A stretch of 64,000 bases of DNA from the NCBI GenBank assembly GCA_020628375.1, contig JAHDFD010000007.1, positions 62,001 through 126,000 of the forward strand, read 5' to 3'. Shown here one piece after another: positions 1 to 8,314 of the stretch. The notes beneath the pieces were generated by a model. That model searched no databases. It saw only the letters and a program-made list of their open reading frames with translations, and was not told the origin of the DNA. Position 1 is the stretch's first letter, and each line of letters opens with the position of its first letter. The position numbers and the translations under genes are program-made. This DNA comes from Chitinophagales bacterium. Lineage in GTDB: Bacteria > Bacteroidota > Bacteroidia > Chitinophagales > UBA2359.

Positions 1-2
1 CT

Positions 3-1445
3 GAAAAAGGTTTTGGCTTGATAAGCAGAAAAGATAAGGAGGAATCTTACATGTTCAAGCTAGATAATTTCAATACAGCTGAAGAAGAACCGAAACCAAA
101 AATGAAAGTAATTTTCAATGTTCAAAGTAAAAACGGGAAATCGTACGCTTATAATGTTTGCAAAGGAACACTTGGTAAAAAACAAGATGCTGAAAAGGAA
201 AAACCTGCCGCAGCGAATAGCAAAACCACTGATAATTCAGGCGAATTCAAACAGAAAGTAAGCTCCATTTTACCACAATTGAATATCAAATTGAACGGTA
301 AGATCAATAATATTAAAGGGAGTTATGGCTTTATTTCTATGGAAGATGCAGATTCGGCTTTATTCTTTAAACTTGATGGGAAAGAAGATTTAAAGTCTGG
401 TGACAAAGTTCAGTTTTTATTAGGTGTTAACGATCACGGTTTATTGGCTGTAGATGTGAGCCTGAAAAAGAAGAAGAAGAAACAAACAGTTAAAAAAGAG
501 GAAGAGCCAAAAGAAGAGCAGACAACAAAGGCAGAAGTTAAAGAAGAGAAAAAGCCCCAACCAAAGCCTGCTGCACGTAAAACAACGAAAAAAGTAGTTG
601 AAAAAGTTGAAGAAGCCAAAGTCGAGGAAAAAGCTGAAGTTCAGGAACAGGCAAAAGCTAAAAAAACGATTACGCTGAAAACTAAAGCTGCTGAAAATAA
701 AGATACAGAAGAAAAGAAATCTACAACAAGAGCTAAAAGGAATTCTGCTAAAAAAGAAGAACCTACTGTGGCCGAAATTGTAGAAGAAGTTGTGCCTGTT
801 GTTGAAAAGGAAGAAGTCAAAAGTCCTGTTAGTAGAAAAAGAACTGAGCGACAAACAAAAGCTGAGGCAACTGAGAAAACCAATAAATTGGAAGCTTTAC
901 CAGGAGAGAAGCTAAGTAGACAGAAAAGAGGAGCAAGTGCTAAACGCTCTGTTGCTGGAAAACCTGTTGTAGAGAAAACTGTCGCAGAGAAGCCTGCCAC
1001 TGAAAAAACAGTAGTTGAAAATTCAGAACCGGAAATAGTAGAAGCTGAAAAGAAAGAAGCTGTAGAAGTGAAAAAAACGGCTGCAAGTAAAAGAAGAAGT
1101 ACTTCAGCTAAAAGCAGTACGCGTAAAACAACAACTAAAGCAAAACCTGTAGCTGAAGAAAAAGTAGCTGAAACCACAGAAGAAGCTAAAGTGGAAGAAA
1201 AGGTTGAGGAAAAACCTGTAGCTAAAAAAACGACTAGAGCAAAGAAAACGACAACGGCAAAAACGACTACAAGAAAAACAACTCGTAAAACAAGTGGAGC
1301 TACGAAAAAAGCTATTGCAACAAAACCGCGTAGATCTAGTACAAGAAAATCGACAAAATCTGTTGAAAATGAAAACCCTGTAGAAGAGCAAGGTAAGTTA
1401 GATCTGGAAGTCCCATTCATTGTTACGCCACCAGAAGAAGTGTAA
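3..1445 (+). CDS. Double cold-shock-domain protein with long basic low-complexity tail (5' end outside window)
   Basis: The frame is open from base 3 and its first residues, EKGFGLISRKDKEE, look like the RNP1 segment of a cold-shock fold, so the gene starts upstream of the window. The ATG at 51, preceded by AAGGAGG, is probably internal because it would cut through this fold. A second cold-shock-like domain follows at about 295-470 (GSYGFIS as RNP1, ALFFKL as RNP2, ending in GLLAVDVSL). The remaining ~320 residues are low-complexity Lys/Ala/Thr/Glu repeats of the TRKTT and AKPVAEEK kind, resembling histone-H1-like tails. A role in binding single-stranded RNA or DNA, with the tail adding non-specific affinity, is inferred. 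The ORFs antisense to the tail are composition artefacts. Confidence 0.75.
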   Translation, partial: EKGFGLISRKDKEESYMFKLDNFNTAEEEPKPKMKVIFNVQSKNGKSYAYNVCKGTLGKKQDAEKEKPAAANSKTTDNSGEFKQKVSSILPQLNIKLNGKINNIKGSYGFISMEDADSALFFKLDGKEDLKSGDKVQFLLGVNDHGLLAVDVSLKKKKKKQTVKKEEEPKEEQTTKAEVKEEKKPQPKPAARKTTKKVVEKVEEAKVEEKAEVQEQAKAKKTITLKTKAAENKDTEEKKSTTRAKRNSAKKEEPTVAEIVEEVVPVVEKEEVKSPVSRKRTERQTKAEATEKTNKLEALPGEKLSRQKRGASAKRSVAGKPVVEKTVAEKPATEKTVVENSEPEIVEAEKKEAVEVKKTAASKRRSTSAKSSTRKTTTKAKPVAEEKVAETTEEAKVEEKVEEKPVAKKTTRAKKTTTAKTTTRKTTRKTSGATKKAIATKPRRSSTRKSTKSVENENPVEEQGKLDLEVPFIVTPPEEV

Positions 1446-1473
1446 CAATAAAAGACTGAAATTCTATTATTCA

Positions 1474-1508
1474 AAAGCGTCGAAGAAATATTCCTCGACG
1501 CTTTTTTT
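1474..1508 (+). terminator. Rho-independent terminator after the cold-shock-domain gene
   Basis: Perfect 10-bp arms AAAGCGTCGA (1474-1483) and TCGACGCTTT (1495-1504) enclose an 11-nt loop and run into a seven-T tract. The hairpin lies 28 bp after the stop codon. Confidence 0.85.
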
Positions 1509-1558
1509 ATGTTTTCAGCAAGCTAAAATCATAGATAGTACGAACCTATCGATCAATT

Positions 1559-1981
1559 TTATTCAAAAATTTCCTCTTTTACATAGCCATTCATCCTGTC
1601 ATCATTGCCTTTAATAAATGGTAGAATATGGAAAAATAAGCCAATTCCCCAAAAGAAAAGCACGCTTAAAACCGGAGCTATATTTACCACATCGAATGCA
1701 AGTGTCATCCACGCTAAACTAATAGTTCCCCATATTATATAAGATGCTGAATGAATGAAAATACCATTGTCAGACACATCGGAGTGTATGCCGTTTTGCT
1801 TACCAAAATGCCAACCACTGAAGAACATAGCAACAGCATAAGCAGATGAAGCGATCAGGAATACTATATTTCTATCAGCAGGACGCTGCATTGCCCAGTA
1901 AATTGCGCCATATAACAACATCGTTAGTGTAATTGCCGCAAGACAGAAGAGCCAGAAATATTTACTTATATATTTACTCAT
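1559..1981 (-). CDS. Small four-TM membrane protein, partner of the PadR regulator
   Basis: 140 residues with four hydrophobic segments (about 8-30, 40-57, 78-97 and 103-123) and a short charged C-terminus (KGNDDRMNGYVKEEIFE). The start overlaps the stop of the upstream regulator gene by ATGA, which indicates translational coupling in a two-gene operon. PadR-plus-membrane-protein pairs are common in Bacteroidota, where the membrane protein is often of unknown function or related to transport or envelope stress. I do not recognise a named family, and the function is unknown. Confidence 0.75.
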   Translation of the reverse strand: MSKYISKYFWLFCLAAITLTMLLYGAIYWAMQRPADRNIVFLIASSAYAVAMFFSGWHFGKQNGIHSDVSDNGIFIHSASYIIWGTISLAWMTLAFDVVNIAPVLSVLFFWGIGLFFHILPFIKGNDDRMNGYVKEEIFE

Positions 1982-2361
1982 GATATAGATTTACTGAATA
2001 ATAATTCTTGAAGATTTTCATTAAAAAACAATTTGATATTCCGTTCAATGAACTGCTCAAGTATTGCTTCACCGAGCGCTGTTAAATAATAATATTTTCG
2101 CATAGGACCTTTATTTCCTTCCTGCTCATTAAAATCAACCATTTCTAAATTCCGGAATTTTCTGAGTGTTCTGTACAAACTCTGTTCTTCACATATAATA
2201 GTTCCCTGTGATTGTTCTTCTATGAAAGCCCTGATCTCACCTACATATTTCTCCTTTTCTTTCAAAGCCAGAAATAGCCATAGGGTTAACTGTCCTTTTT
2301 TATAACTAGCCTCCCAGGCTTCTAAAAGTTCCTCTTGAAATTCAGATTTTTTTGTATTCAT
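1978..2361 (-). CDS. PadR-family transcriptional regulator
   Basis: 127 residues. The winged helix-turn-helix covers about residues 25-105, with the PadR pattern of KKGQLTLWLFLAL, then EEQSLYRTLRKFRNLEMVDF and a wing ending KYYYLTALGEAILEQF. PadR proteins are usually dimeric repressors that sense small molecules and control adjacent membrane or efflux genes. The gene is first in a two-gene operon and overlaps the membrane-protein gene by ATGA, so it probably controls its own operon. A near-consensus -7 box (TATACTTG on the minus strand) lies in the upstream AT-rich region. Confidence 0.8.
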   Translation of the reverse strand: MNTKKSEFQEELLEAWEASYKKGQLTLWLFLALKEKEKYVGEIRAFIEEQSQGTIICEEQSLYRTLRKFRNLEMVDFNEQEGNKGPMRKYYYLTALGEAILEQFIERNIKLFFNENLQELLFSKSIS

Positions 2362-2482
2362 TAGGTATTATTCAAGATGTTTAATACAAGTATAATTATA
2401 GTTTTATTATAAAGTCAAATATTTTTAAAACTTTTAGTTGAAAAATTAATTTAGTACATTTAGATTCTTAATATTTGTAAGT

Positions 2483-3508
2483 ATGTATGTAAAAAGAAAG
2501 ATTAGCCCAAAAATCGTATTAAGCTTTGCCTGGAAGCACCTTGTTTTTTTCTTTATTTATGGTGGTATTGCAGTATTCATTTATCACTGGTTAGATCATC
2601 AAGGCTTAAATATTGCCATTCCTTTTCTTCCGGTGAGTACCATTGGTATTGCTGTTGCCTTTTATGTAGGCTTCAAAAATAATCAATCGTATGATCGATT
2701 CTGGGAAGCGCGAAAAATATGGGGAGGAATCGTAAATTACAGCCGTACCTGGGGGAATCAGGTAATTAGTTTTATTACACCTTATGAAAGCGGCGATTCA
2801 ATAGACGATTCGGAACTTCATAATATTCACCAAAGACTAATATATCGACATATAGCCTGGATGAATGCTTTGCGTTTACAATTAAGAAGACCATCAAGTT
2901 TCAGTATCGACTACGAAAAAAGAAAATTAAGACAAGGTATTTATCAGGGAAGACCAGGTGGTGAAGACTGGAAAAGAGACGTTGAGCCTTTTATCGGTTC
3001 ATCCAATCAATGCGACTTTATAGAAAATACGGTGAATACAGCTACACAATTAGTAAGAATGCAGGGAGAAGAATTAAAAAAATTACATAAGACAGGTTTA
3101 GTCGATGACTTCAGACACATGGAAATGATGCGTGTGCTTGAAGAGTTTTATAACTTGCAGGGAAAATGTGAGCGAATCAAGAATACGCCCTTGCCTCGCC
3201 AATATGCCTACTTTAGTGGAGTATTCGTTTGGATATTTATTTTATTATTACCTTTTGGCCTGGTTGGAGAATTTGCAAAAATGGGGCACGATTTTATATG
3301 GTTAACTTTACCATTCTTCATTTTGATCGCCTGGATTTTTATAACAATGGAATTGGTAGGTGATAATAGTGAAGATCCTTTTGAAAATTTTGTCAATGAT
3401 GTTCCTATGACAGCACTCTGTAGAACAATAGAAATAGATTTGAGAGAAATGCTTGGTGAAAAAGAATTACCACCAAAAGTACAGGCTGTAGATGGAGTGC
3501 TTATGTAG
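2483..3508 (+). CDS. Bestrophin-like (UPF0187) membrane channel family protein
   Basis: 341 residues with the bestrophin-family layout. Two N-terminal hydrophobic helices (about 14-36 and 44-62) are followed by the conserved stretch NNQSYDRFWEARKIWGGIVN (residues 67-86), and two more helices lie at about 235-285 before a cytoplasmic tail with DPFENFVNDVPMTALCRTIE. The NDVP segment and the neighbouring acidic residues correspond to the conserved region after the last membrane helix. Prokaryotic bestrophins are pentameric ion channels; the ion selectivity here cannot be read from sequence. The gene stands alone, with 31 bp separating it from purU on the same strand. Confidence 0.85.
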   Translation: MYVKRKISPKIVLSFAWKHLVFFFIYGGIAVFIYHWLDHQGLNIAIPFLPVSTIGIAVAFYVGFKNNQSYDRFWEARKIWGGIVNYSRTWGNQVISFITPYESGDSIDDSELHNIHQRLIYRHIAWMNALRLQLRRPSSFSIDYEKRKLRQGIYQGRPGGEDWKRDVEPFIGSSNQCDFIENTVNTATQLVRMQGEELKKLHKTGLVDDFRHMEMMRVLEEFYNLQGKCERIKNTPLPRQYAYFSGVFVWIFILLLPFGLVGEFAKMGHDFIWLTLPFFILIAWIFITMELVGDNSEDPFENFVNDVPMTALCRTIEIDLREMLGEKELPPKVQAVDGVLM

Positions 3509-3539
3509 TCTGTTTTTTCAGTTTATAGAAATTTAAATA

Positions 3540-4367
3540 ATGCAACATACTTTATTAGTTGATTGTCCGGATAATAAGGGCTTAATATACAAGATTGCGA
3601 AACAATTACTCGAGTTCGATGTCAACATTGAACAGAACGATGAATTTGTTGATACCGATAATGCTCATTTTTTTATGAGAACGGTAATGAGTGGTTTGGA
3701 AAAACCTTTCGAATTACAGGAAATACTTCAGCGTCAATTACCCGATGCTAATATTCGTCTGTTTAAAAAACAGCCCAAAAAAATAGTGCTGATGTGTACC
3801 AAAGAACCGCATTGTATGGGTGATTTGTTGGTTCGTAACGAATTCAACGAAATGAATGTCGAAGTAGTGGCGGTTATCAGTAATCACGAAATACTGCGCT
3901 CTTTGGTAGAACGATTCAATATACCTTTTCACTTTATAAGTCATAAAGAAAAAGACAGAGCAAGCCATGAAGCTGAAGTACACGAAATACTTAGCGAGTA
4001 CGAACCAGAGTACATTGTATTGGCTAAATACATGCGCATACTTACACCTTCTTTTGTAGCGCGATACAAGCATCGTATTATCAATATCCACCATTCATTC
4101 TTGCCGGCATTCATTGGGGCAAATCCATACAGGCAAGCGTATGAACGAGGTGTGAAAATTATTGGTGCAACAGCACATTATGTTACAGACAATCTAGATG
4201 AAGGACCAATTATTGCACAGGATGTCAGAGTTGTTGGACATCGTTTTTCTGCAAAAGAAATGTCGAAAGCAGGAAAAGATGTAGAAAAAATAGTATTGGC
4301 AAATGCTCTGAAACTAGTATTTGATGAAAGGGTATTCATTCATGGGAATAAGACCATTATTTTTTAA
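3540..4367 (+). CDS. purU: Formyltetrahydrofolate deformylase
   Basis: 275 residues. An N-terminal ACT domain (about 1-85, starting LLVDCPDNKGLIYKIAKQLL) is followed by a formyltransferase-fold domain. The active-site pattern is present as NIHHSFLPAFIGANPY with the His, then DNLDEGPII with the Asp. The enzyme hydrolyses 10-formyl-THF to formate and THF, balancing the one-carbon pool for purine and glycine synthesis. Length and start are normal for PurU. A short motif shared with two other places in the window (TTTTCAGTTnATAGAAnTTT) lies directly before the ATG. Confidence 0.93.
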   Translation: MQHTLLVDCPDNKGLIYKIAKQLLEFDVNIEQNDEFVDTDNAHFFMRTVMSGLEKPFELQEILQRQLPDANIRLFKKQPKKIVLMCTKEPHCMGDLLVRNEFNEMNVEVVAVISNHEILRSLVERFNIPFHFISHKEKDRASHEAEVHEILSEYEPEYIVLAKYMRILTPSFVARYKHRIINIHHSFLPAFIGANPYRQAYERGVKIIGATAHYVTDNLDEGPIIAQDVRVVGHRFSAKEMSKAGKDVEKIVLANALKLVFDERVFIHGNKTIIF

Positions 4368-4770
4368 GTAGGCGTCTATAAATTTCTTCATAATGTTTTG
4401 TTGAGAGATTTTTTTGATGAACAAGGGAAAAATATGTAGAATATTCAGAAGAACTATTAAGAAACTTTTCCGACTACGTTAAGAACTGTTATCAGAGAAA
4501 CCTTTTTACAATGTTTTTGATTGTTAGTTAACAGCATGCTACTGTATATTTATACAATTTATGGTTTAATTTGTCGTATAAATATTTAATTGAAAAAAGG
4601 TTATTTTTCGAGGCGAAAAACGCAGACATAGCCTTAGCTACGGCGAGTATTTTCAACGAAGAAAATTAAGCTTTTAGCCCAAATATTCGCGACATAATAG
4701 AGCATAAATTGTATTATATTGTGGAGGTGTTATGGCATAGCATCCATACAGAATTAAGAATCTATTTAAT
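4368..4770. other. 403-bp intergenic region with a dispersed-repeat copy
   Basis: No credible gene is present. The stretch is AT-rich. About 4600-4665 reads TTTTTCGAGGCGAAAAACGC, then GCGAGTATTTTCAACGAAG. A similar sequence occurs on the other strand near 50838-50945, so this looks like a divergent member of a dispersed intergenic repeat. No clear TAnnTTTG box was found ahead of the next gene. Confidence 0.5.
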
Positions 4771-5274
4771 ATGATTGAAAATAAAATAGCCAAAAGCGGA
4801 TTAAAAACCATTGATCTTGAAAAGTGCTTACCCAAAGATCAGGATATACAGGTTTTTGATATGAAAGACTTTCTTTTCAGGGGCTTATTACTGAAAGAAA
4901 AAGATTTCAGAGAATCTGTAAAAACCTACGATTGGAATCAATATCAAAATAAAGCAGTGGCGATATATTGCTCAACAGATGCGATCATTCCTATGTGGGC
5001 TTGTATGTTAATAGCTTCTGCTCTCGAAGATATTGCCGATTTTTACTGTTTTGGAAACGAAGAAACAACTCGATCAGCTTATACTTTAAAACGTATCAAT
5101 GAGTATATTGATGTTGCTACCTACGAGAATGAAAGAGTCATTATCAAAGGTTGTGGCAGCCGACCGGTTCCGGCTGAAGCCTATGTTGAAGCTACGCGTT
5201 TACTACGACCAGTTGTGAAAAGTCTGATGTTTGGTGAGGCTTGTAGTACTGTTCCAGTTTATAAAAGAAAATGA
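4771..5274 (+). CDS. DUF2480 family protein
   Basis: 167 residues without signal peptide or membrane segments. The order IDLEKCLPKDQDIQVFDMKDFLF near the N-terminus, then AIYCSTDAIIPMWACML, and a C-terminus with GCGSRPVPAEAYVEATRLLRPVVKSLMFGEACSTVPVYKR matches the Bacteroidota-restricted DUF2480 family as I know it. Several conserved Cys residues (C20, C70, C127 and C160 by count) could bind metal, which is inference. No function is established. The gene is monocistronic, followed by a hairpin repeat. Confidence 0.8.
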   Translation: MIENKIAKSGLKTIDLEKCLPKDQDIQVFDMKDFLFRGLLLKEKDFRESVKTYDWNQYQNKAVAIYCSTDAIIPMWACMLIASALEDIADFYCFGNEETTRSAYTLKRINEYIDVATYENERVIIKGCGSRPVPAEAYVEATRLLRPVVKSLMFGEACSTVPVYKRK

Positions 5275-5327
5275 TTTAGTTTAACAATGTATTTCAGACC
5301 ACTATACATTTAATATAATTTGAGCAG

Positions 5328-5354
5328 TAGCGACGAGGCATTGTCTCGTCGCTA
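5328..5354. repeat. REP-like palindrome between DUF2480 and methyltransferase genes
   Basis: Perfect 10-bp arms TAGCGACGAG (5328-5337) and CTCGTCGCTA (5345-5354) around the loop GCATTGT. No T-tract follows on either side, so it is more likely a palindromic intergenic repeat than a canonical terminator. Similar GACGAGGCAnnnnCTCGTC hairpins are scattered in many Bacteroidota genomes. Confidence 0.6.
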
Positions 5355-5404
5355 ACTCTATTTTCCAACCCCAAAAACAGTTTTTAAATGCCAAATGTAT
5401 AGCG

Positions 5405-6445
5405 ATGTGGAAGAATTTATTGTTAAAGGGAAATAATATTATAGGTTTAGATTATCTGATAAATGAGAAAAACTTAGTCGGTAAAATAGATTTGATCTAT
5501 ATCGATCCCCCTTTTGCTACCGGTATCAACTTTACTATAACCGATGAAAGAACAGCAACAATAAGTAAATCAAAAGAAGGGAAGGTTGCCTATTCTGATA
5601 AATTGACCGGAACAGAGTATTTAGAGTTTTTAAAACAAAGATTAGTATTATTAAAAGAATTATTATCCGAAAAAGGATCTATCTATCTTCATATAGATTA
5701 TAAAATCGGGCATTATGTGAAAGTGTTGATGGATGAAGTTTTTGGTATTGAGAATTTTAGAAATGATATTACAAGAGTAAAATGTAATCCCAAAAACTTT
5801 AATCGAACTGGCTACGGAAACATTAAAGATCTGATTCTTTTCTATTCAAAAGCCAAAAAGCCAATTTGGAATGAACCAAGAGAAAAATATTCTGAAAAAG
5901 ACCTGCTACGATTATTCCCTAAAAAAAATGAAGCAGGAAGAAGGTACACAACGGTACCACTGCATGCACCGGGTGAAACAGTAAAAGGAAAATCAAATCA
6001 ACCATTTAAGGGGAAATTACCACCTAAAGGAAGGCATTGGAGAACCGATGTAGCAACCTTGGAAAAATGGGACGAAGATGGATTAATTGAATGGTCATCG
6101 AAAGGCAATCCAAGAAAAAAAATTTTTGCAGATGAAAGAGAAGGTAAGCGCGTACAGGATATTTGGGAATTTAAAGATCCACAATATGCGACATATCCTA
6201 CTGAAAAAAATCATGACCTCTTAGACTTGATCATACGTACATCTTCTAATGAAGAAAGTATAGTGCTTGATTGCTTCTGTGGTTCAGGAACAACACTAAG
6301 AGCTGCTCAAATACTCAACAGGAATTGGATCGGAATTGATGAATCCGATCTGGCTATAAAAGCCACAAAAGAAAAATTACAAAATATTAATGACGCTTTG
6401 AGTGTTTCAAATGTGGAATATGATTTTATTGAGCTTCAGAACTAA
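5405..6445 (+). CDS. Orphan beta-class DNA methyltransferase (N6-adenine or N4-cytosine)
   Basis: 346 residues. Motif IV is DPPF at residues 34-37 and comes before motif I (DCFCGSGTT at about 289-297), the order of beta-class amino-methyltransferases such as type III Mod subunits. DPPF favours adenine-N6, which is not certain. The central part (about 60-270) would hold the target-recognition region (KCNPKNFNRTGYGNIKDLILFY). The protein is shorter than a typical type III Mod (~600 aa). No endonuclease gene lies on either side: upstream is a DUF2480 gene and downstream a lipoprotein. It is therefore a solitary methyltransferase by context. Confidence 0.85.
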   Translation: MWKNLLLKGNNIIGLDYLINEKNLVGKIDLIYIDPPFATGINFTITDERTATISKSKEGKVAYSDKLTGTEYLEFLKQRLVLLKELLSEKGSIYLHIDYKIGHYVKVLMDEVFGIENFRNDITRVKCNPKNFNRTGYGNIKDLILFYSKAKKPIWNEPREKYSEKDLLRLFPKKNEAGRRYTTVPLHAPGETVKGKSNQPFKGKLPPKGRHWRTDVATLEKWDEDGLIEWSSKGNPRKKIFADEREGKRVQDIWEFKDPQYATYPTEKNHDLLDLIIRTSSNEESIVLDCFCGSGTTLRAAQILNRNWIGIDESDLAIKATKEKLQNINDALSVSNVEYDFIELQN

Positions 6446-6455
6446 AAAGATAAAA

Positions 6456-7514
6456 ATGCCTAATCCAAATTTACAAAGTTATCTTATACTTTTCTTTATA
6501 ATATTACTAGCTTCATGTACCAGTTCTGATAAGGCTAAAGTAGCTGAAAATGTTATAGTACAAGAAGAAAAGGTTGTAGAGTCTAACCCACAAATTGCCG
6601 AGTATATCCGTAATATATTTCAGGATAAAAATGGAAACCTTTGGTTCGGAACCAATGGCTACGGAGTGGCGCATTATAATGGTGATAATATTGCCTATTT
6701 TTCTAATGAACAAGGTTTTAATGGGGAACAAGTTACTGGAATGTCTGAAGATGCAGACAACAATATCTGGTTTTCCACCGATCAGGGAATAGTGAAATAC
6801 GACTGGGCAGCGAGTGAAAAAGGAAATAAGAAGTTTATCAATTATTCAGAACGAAAATACTTTGATAAGCAGCGATTCTGGAGTATTTGTGCCGATAGTA
6901 AAGGAAATGTTTGGGGAGGAGCCGAAAGAGAAGTATTTCGCTTTAAGGATGGCGAATGGGCATCTTTTGAAATACCATACCCGACACCAATAGTAGGTAA
7001 ATTCATTACTGAAGCGACTTCATGGTCAATAATAGAAGACAATGCCGGTAATATGTGGTTCAGTACCAATGGTTTTGGTGTATATAAATTCGATGGGAAA
7101 GAATTTACTCAAATAAGTAAAACCGATGGATTAACCGATAATAGTGTTGACCAAATATTAGAAGACACAAAAGGGAACATCTGGATAGGAACACGCTACG
7201 GTGGCATTAGTGTTTTCGATGGAAAAGAGTTCACCAATTATACTTCAAGAGATAGCATTGGAAATGACGAAGTATGTGTAGTTTTTGAAGACAAAAAGGG
7301 CAATATCTGGTTTAGTGCTGAAGGCTTTGGTGTATATTGTTTCGATGGAGAAAAATTCAAGAATTATAGCGAAGCTGAAGGACTTGGGGTAAGAGCAGTA
7401 CAAACTATTTTTGAAGATAAAGAAGGTCGTTTGTGGGCGGGCGGTGGCGGTGGTCTTTACCGTTTGAATGGCGATTCATTTCAGAATATTACAAGAAATG
7501 GCCCTTGGGATTAG
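6456..7514 (+). CDS. Lipoprotein with two-component-regulator-type beta-propeller repeats
   Basis: I place the start at ATG 6456, which gives a lipoprotein signal (LILFFIILLASC, Cys21); a longer reading from 6402 would overlap the methyltransferase and push the signal inward. Residues 45-350 hold at least seven blades of the type (I/F)xEDxxGNxWFGTxGxGVxxFDG, the ligand-binding propeller unit of hybrid two-component sensors. No kinase or helix-turn-helix follows, so this is a free-standing periplasm-side or surface propeller. It begins 10 bp after the methyltransferase stop and may be cotranscribed, although a functional link is not evident. Confidence 0.8.
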   Translation: MPNPNLQSYLILFFIILLASCTSSDKAKVAENVIVQEEKVVESNPQIAEYIRNIFQDKNGNLWFGTNGYGVAHYNGDNIAYFSNEQGFNGEQVTGMSEDADNNIWFSTDQGIVKYDWAASEKGNKKFINYSERKYFDKQRFWSICADSKGNVWGGAEREVFRFKDGEWASFEIPYPTPIVGKFITEATSWSIIEDNAGNMWFSTNGFGVYKFDGKEFTQISKTDGLTDNSVDQILEDTKGNIWIGTRYGGISVFDGKEFTNYTSRDSIGNDEVCVVFEDKKGNIWFSAEGFGVYCFDGEKFKNYSEAEGLGVRAVQTIFEDKEGRLWAGGGGGLYRLNGDSFQNITRNGPWD

Positions 7515-7583
7515 GTCGATTCAGAAGGTGTTATCTTTCAGATATTCCTTAAAATACGCTTTATTAGGTGTAAGTTGAATTAG

Positions 7584-8210
7584 TTGATTATCATTAAAAA
7601 TAAAAAACAAGTGTTCGAAATTAGTGAAATAAAGCGGAATTATGAAAGATTTGATAATCATCGAATTAAGGGGATCGCAAGAAACGATGCGAGAGGTCTA
7701 AGAGATGAAGTAGTTCCGATTTTAATCAATGAAATAAAGAAAAGGAATTTAGGGAATCATTTAATTGAATGGATAAATGCCGAAAGGAGAAAATTATCAA
7801 AATATGAACTTGAAGAATTAAAACAAAAAGTGAAGGGAAGTATCTGTGAAAATTGTAAACAAGGTCGAGAGTTGAAAGGCTTCTCATTTAGAACGATGAC
7901 AGCAATTTTAATAAATGAGTTTGTTACTGATTACAGATTGATAATTTGTGAAAAGTGTGGTAAGAAAAAAAGGAGAAAGTCGGCTATTTGGACAACGATA
8001 TTTGGTTGGTGGTCAGTAATAGGATTTATCTCGATGCCATTTGTATTGATAGGTAAAATAAAAGCTTCAATGCAAGAAGATAAACAAAGTGAGCAGATAA
8101 TCGAATCATTTATCGAAGCTAATATCGGAACAATAACGATTGAGAAAGATAGTAAAGAGGTGATTCAGAAATTATTAAAAGAGTTTAATCAAATTGAAGA
8201 TTACAGTTAA
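7584..8210 (+). CDS. Hypothetical protein with zinc-ribbon-like cysteines and one TM segment
   Basis: 208 residues, not recognised. The frame has no ATG until residue 106; TTG 7584 directly follows an in-frame stop, and GTG 7611 is another candidate start. The middle contains two CxxC pairs (CENC near residue 92, CEKC near 123) about 31 residues apart, a possible zinc ribbon. A basic stretch (KKKRRKS) and a hydrophobic helix (IFGWWSVIGFISMPFVLIG) follow. The C-terminus is charged. A membrane-anchored zinc-binding protein is the most that can be said. Confidence 0.55.
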   Translation: MIIIKNKKQVFEISEIKRNYERFDNHRIKGIARNDARGLRDEVVPILINEIKKRNLGNHLIEWINAERRKLSKYELEELKQKVKGSICENCKQGRELKGFSFRTMTAILINEFVTDYRLIICEKCGKKKRRKSAIWTTIFGWWSVIGFISMPFVLIGKIKASMQEDKQSEQIIESFIEANIGTITIEKDSKEVIQKLLKEFNQIEDYS

Positions 8211-8230
8211 TTCGATGAAAATTCAATAAT

Positions 8231-8272
8231 ATCACCCATCACCCATCACCCATCACCCATCACCCATCATCC
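8231..8272 (+). repeat. Heptanucleotide tandem repeat (ATCACCC)n
   Basis: Five exact ATCACCC units plus one degenerate unit (ATCATCC) in the intergenic region 43 bp before the S9 peptidase start. The same unit recurs at 14284-14311. Variable copy number and slipped-strand mutation are possible, though no function can be read. Confidence 0.9.
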
Positions 8273-8314
8273 ATAAATTATCAACCATTGCCTAAAAATC
8301 CGTATTTTCACTAA

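Noticed and set aside
434..1474. Long antisense ORFs (61, 137, 277 and 95 residues) opposite the tail of the cold-shock-domain gene
   Set aside because: They are Phe/Ser/Cys or Val/Ser/Thr-rich mirror translations of Lys/Ala/Glu codons, with no domain, and the plus-strand gene is well supported.
5405..6445. Complete type III restriction-modification system
   Set aside because: No Res helicase/endonuclease gene lies within many kilobases, and the protein is much shorter than Mod.
8231..8272. CRISPR-like array
   Set aside because: The unit is 7 bp with no spacers and no cas genes in the window.
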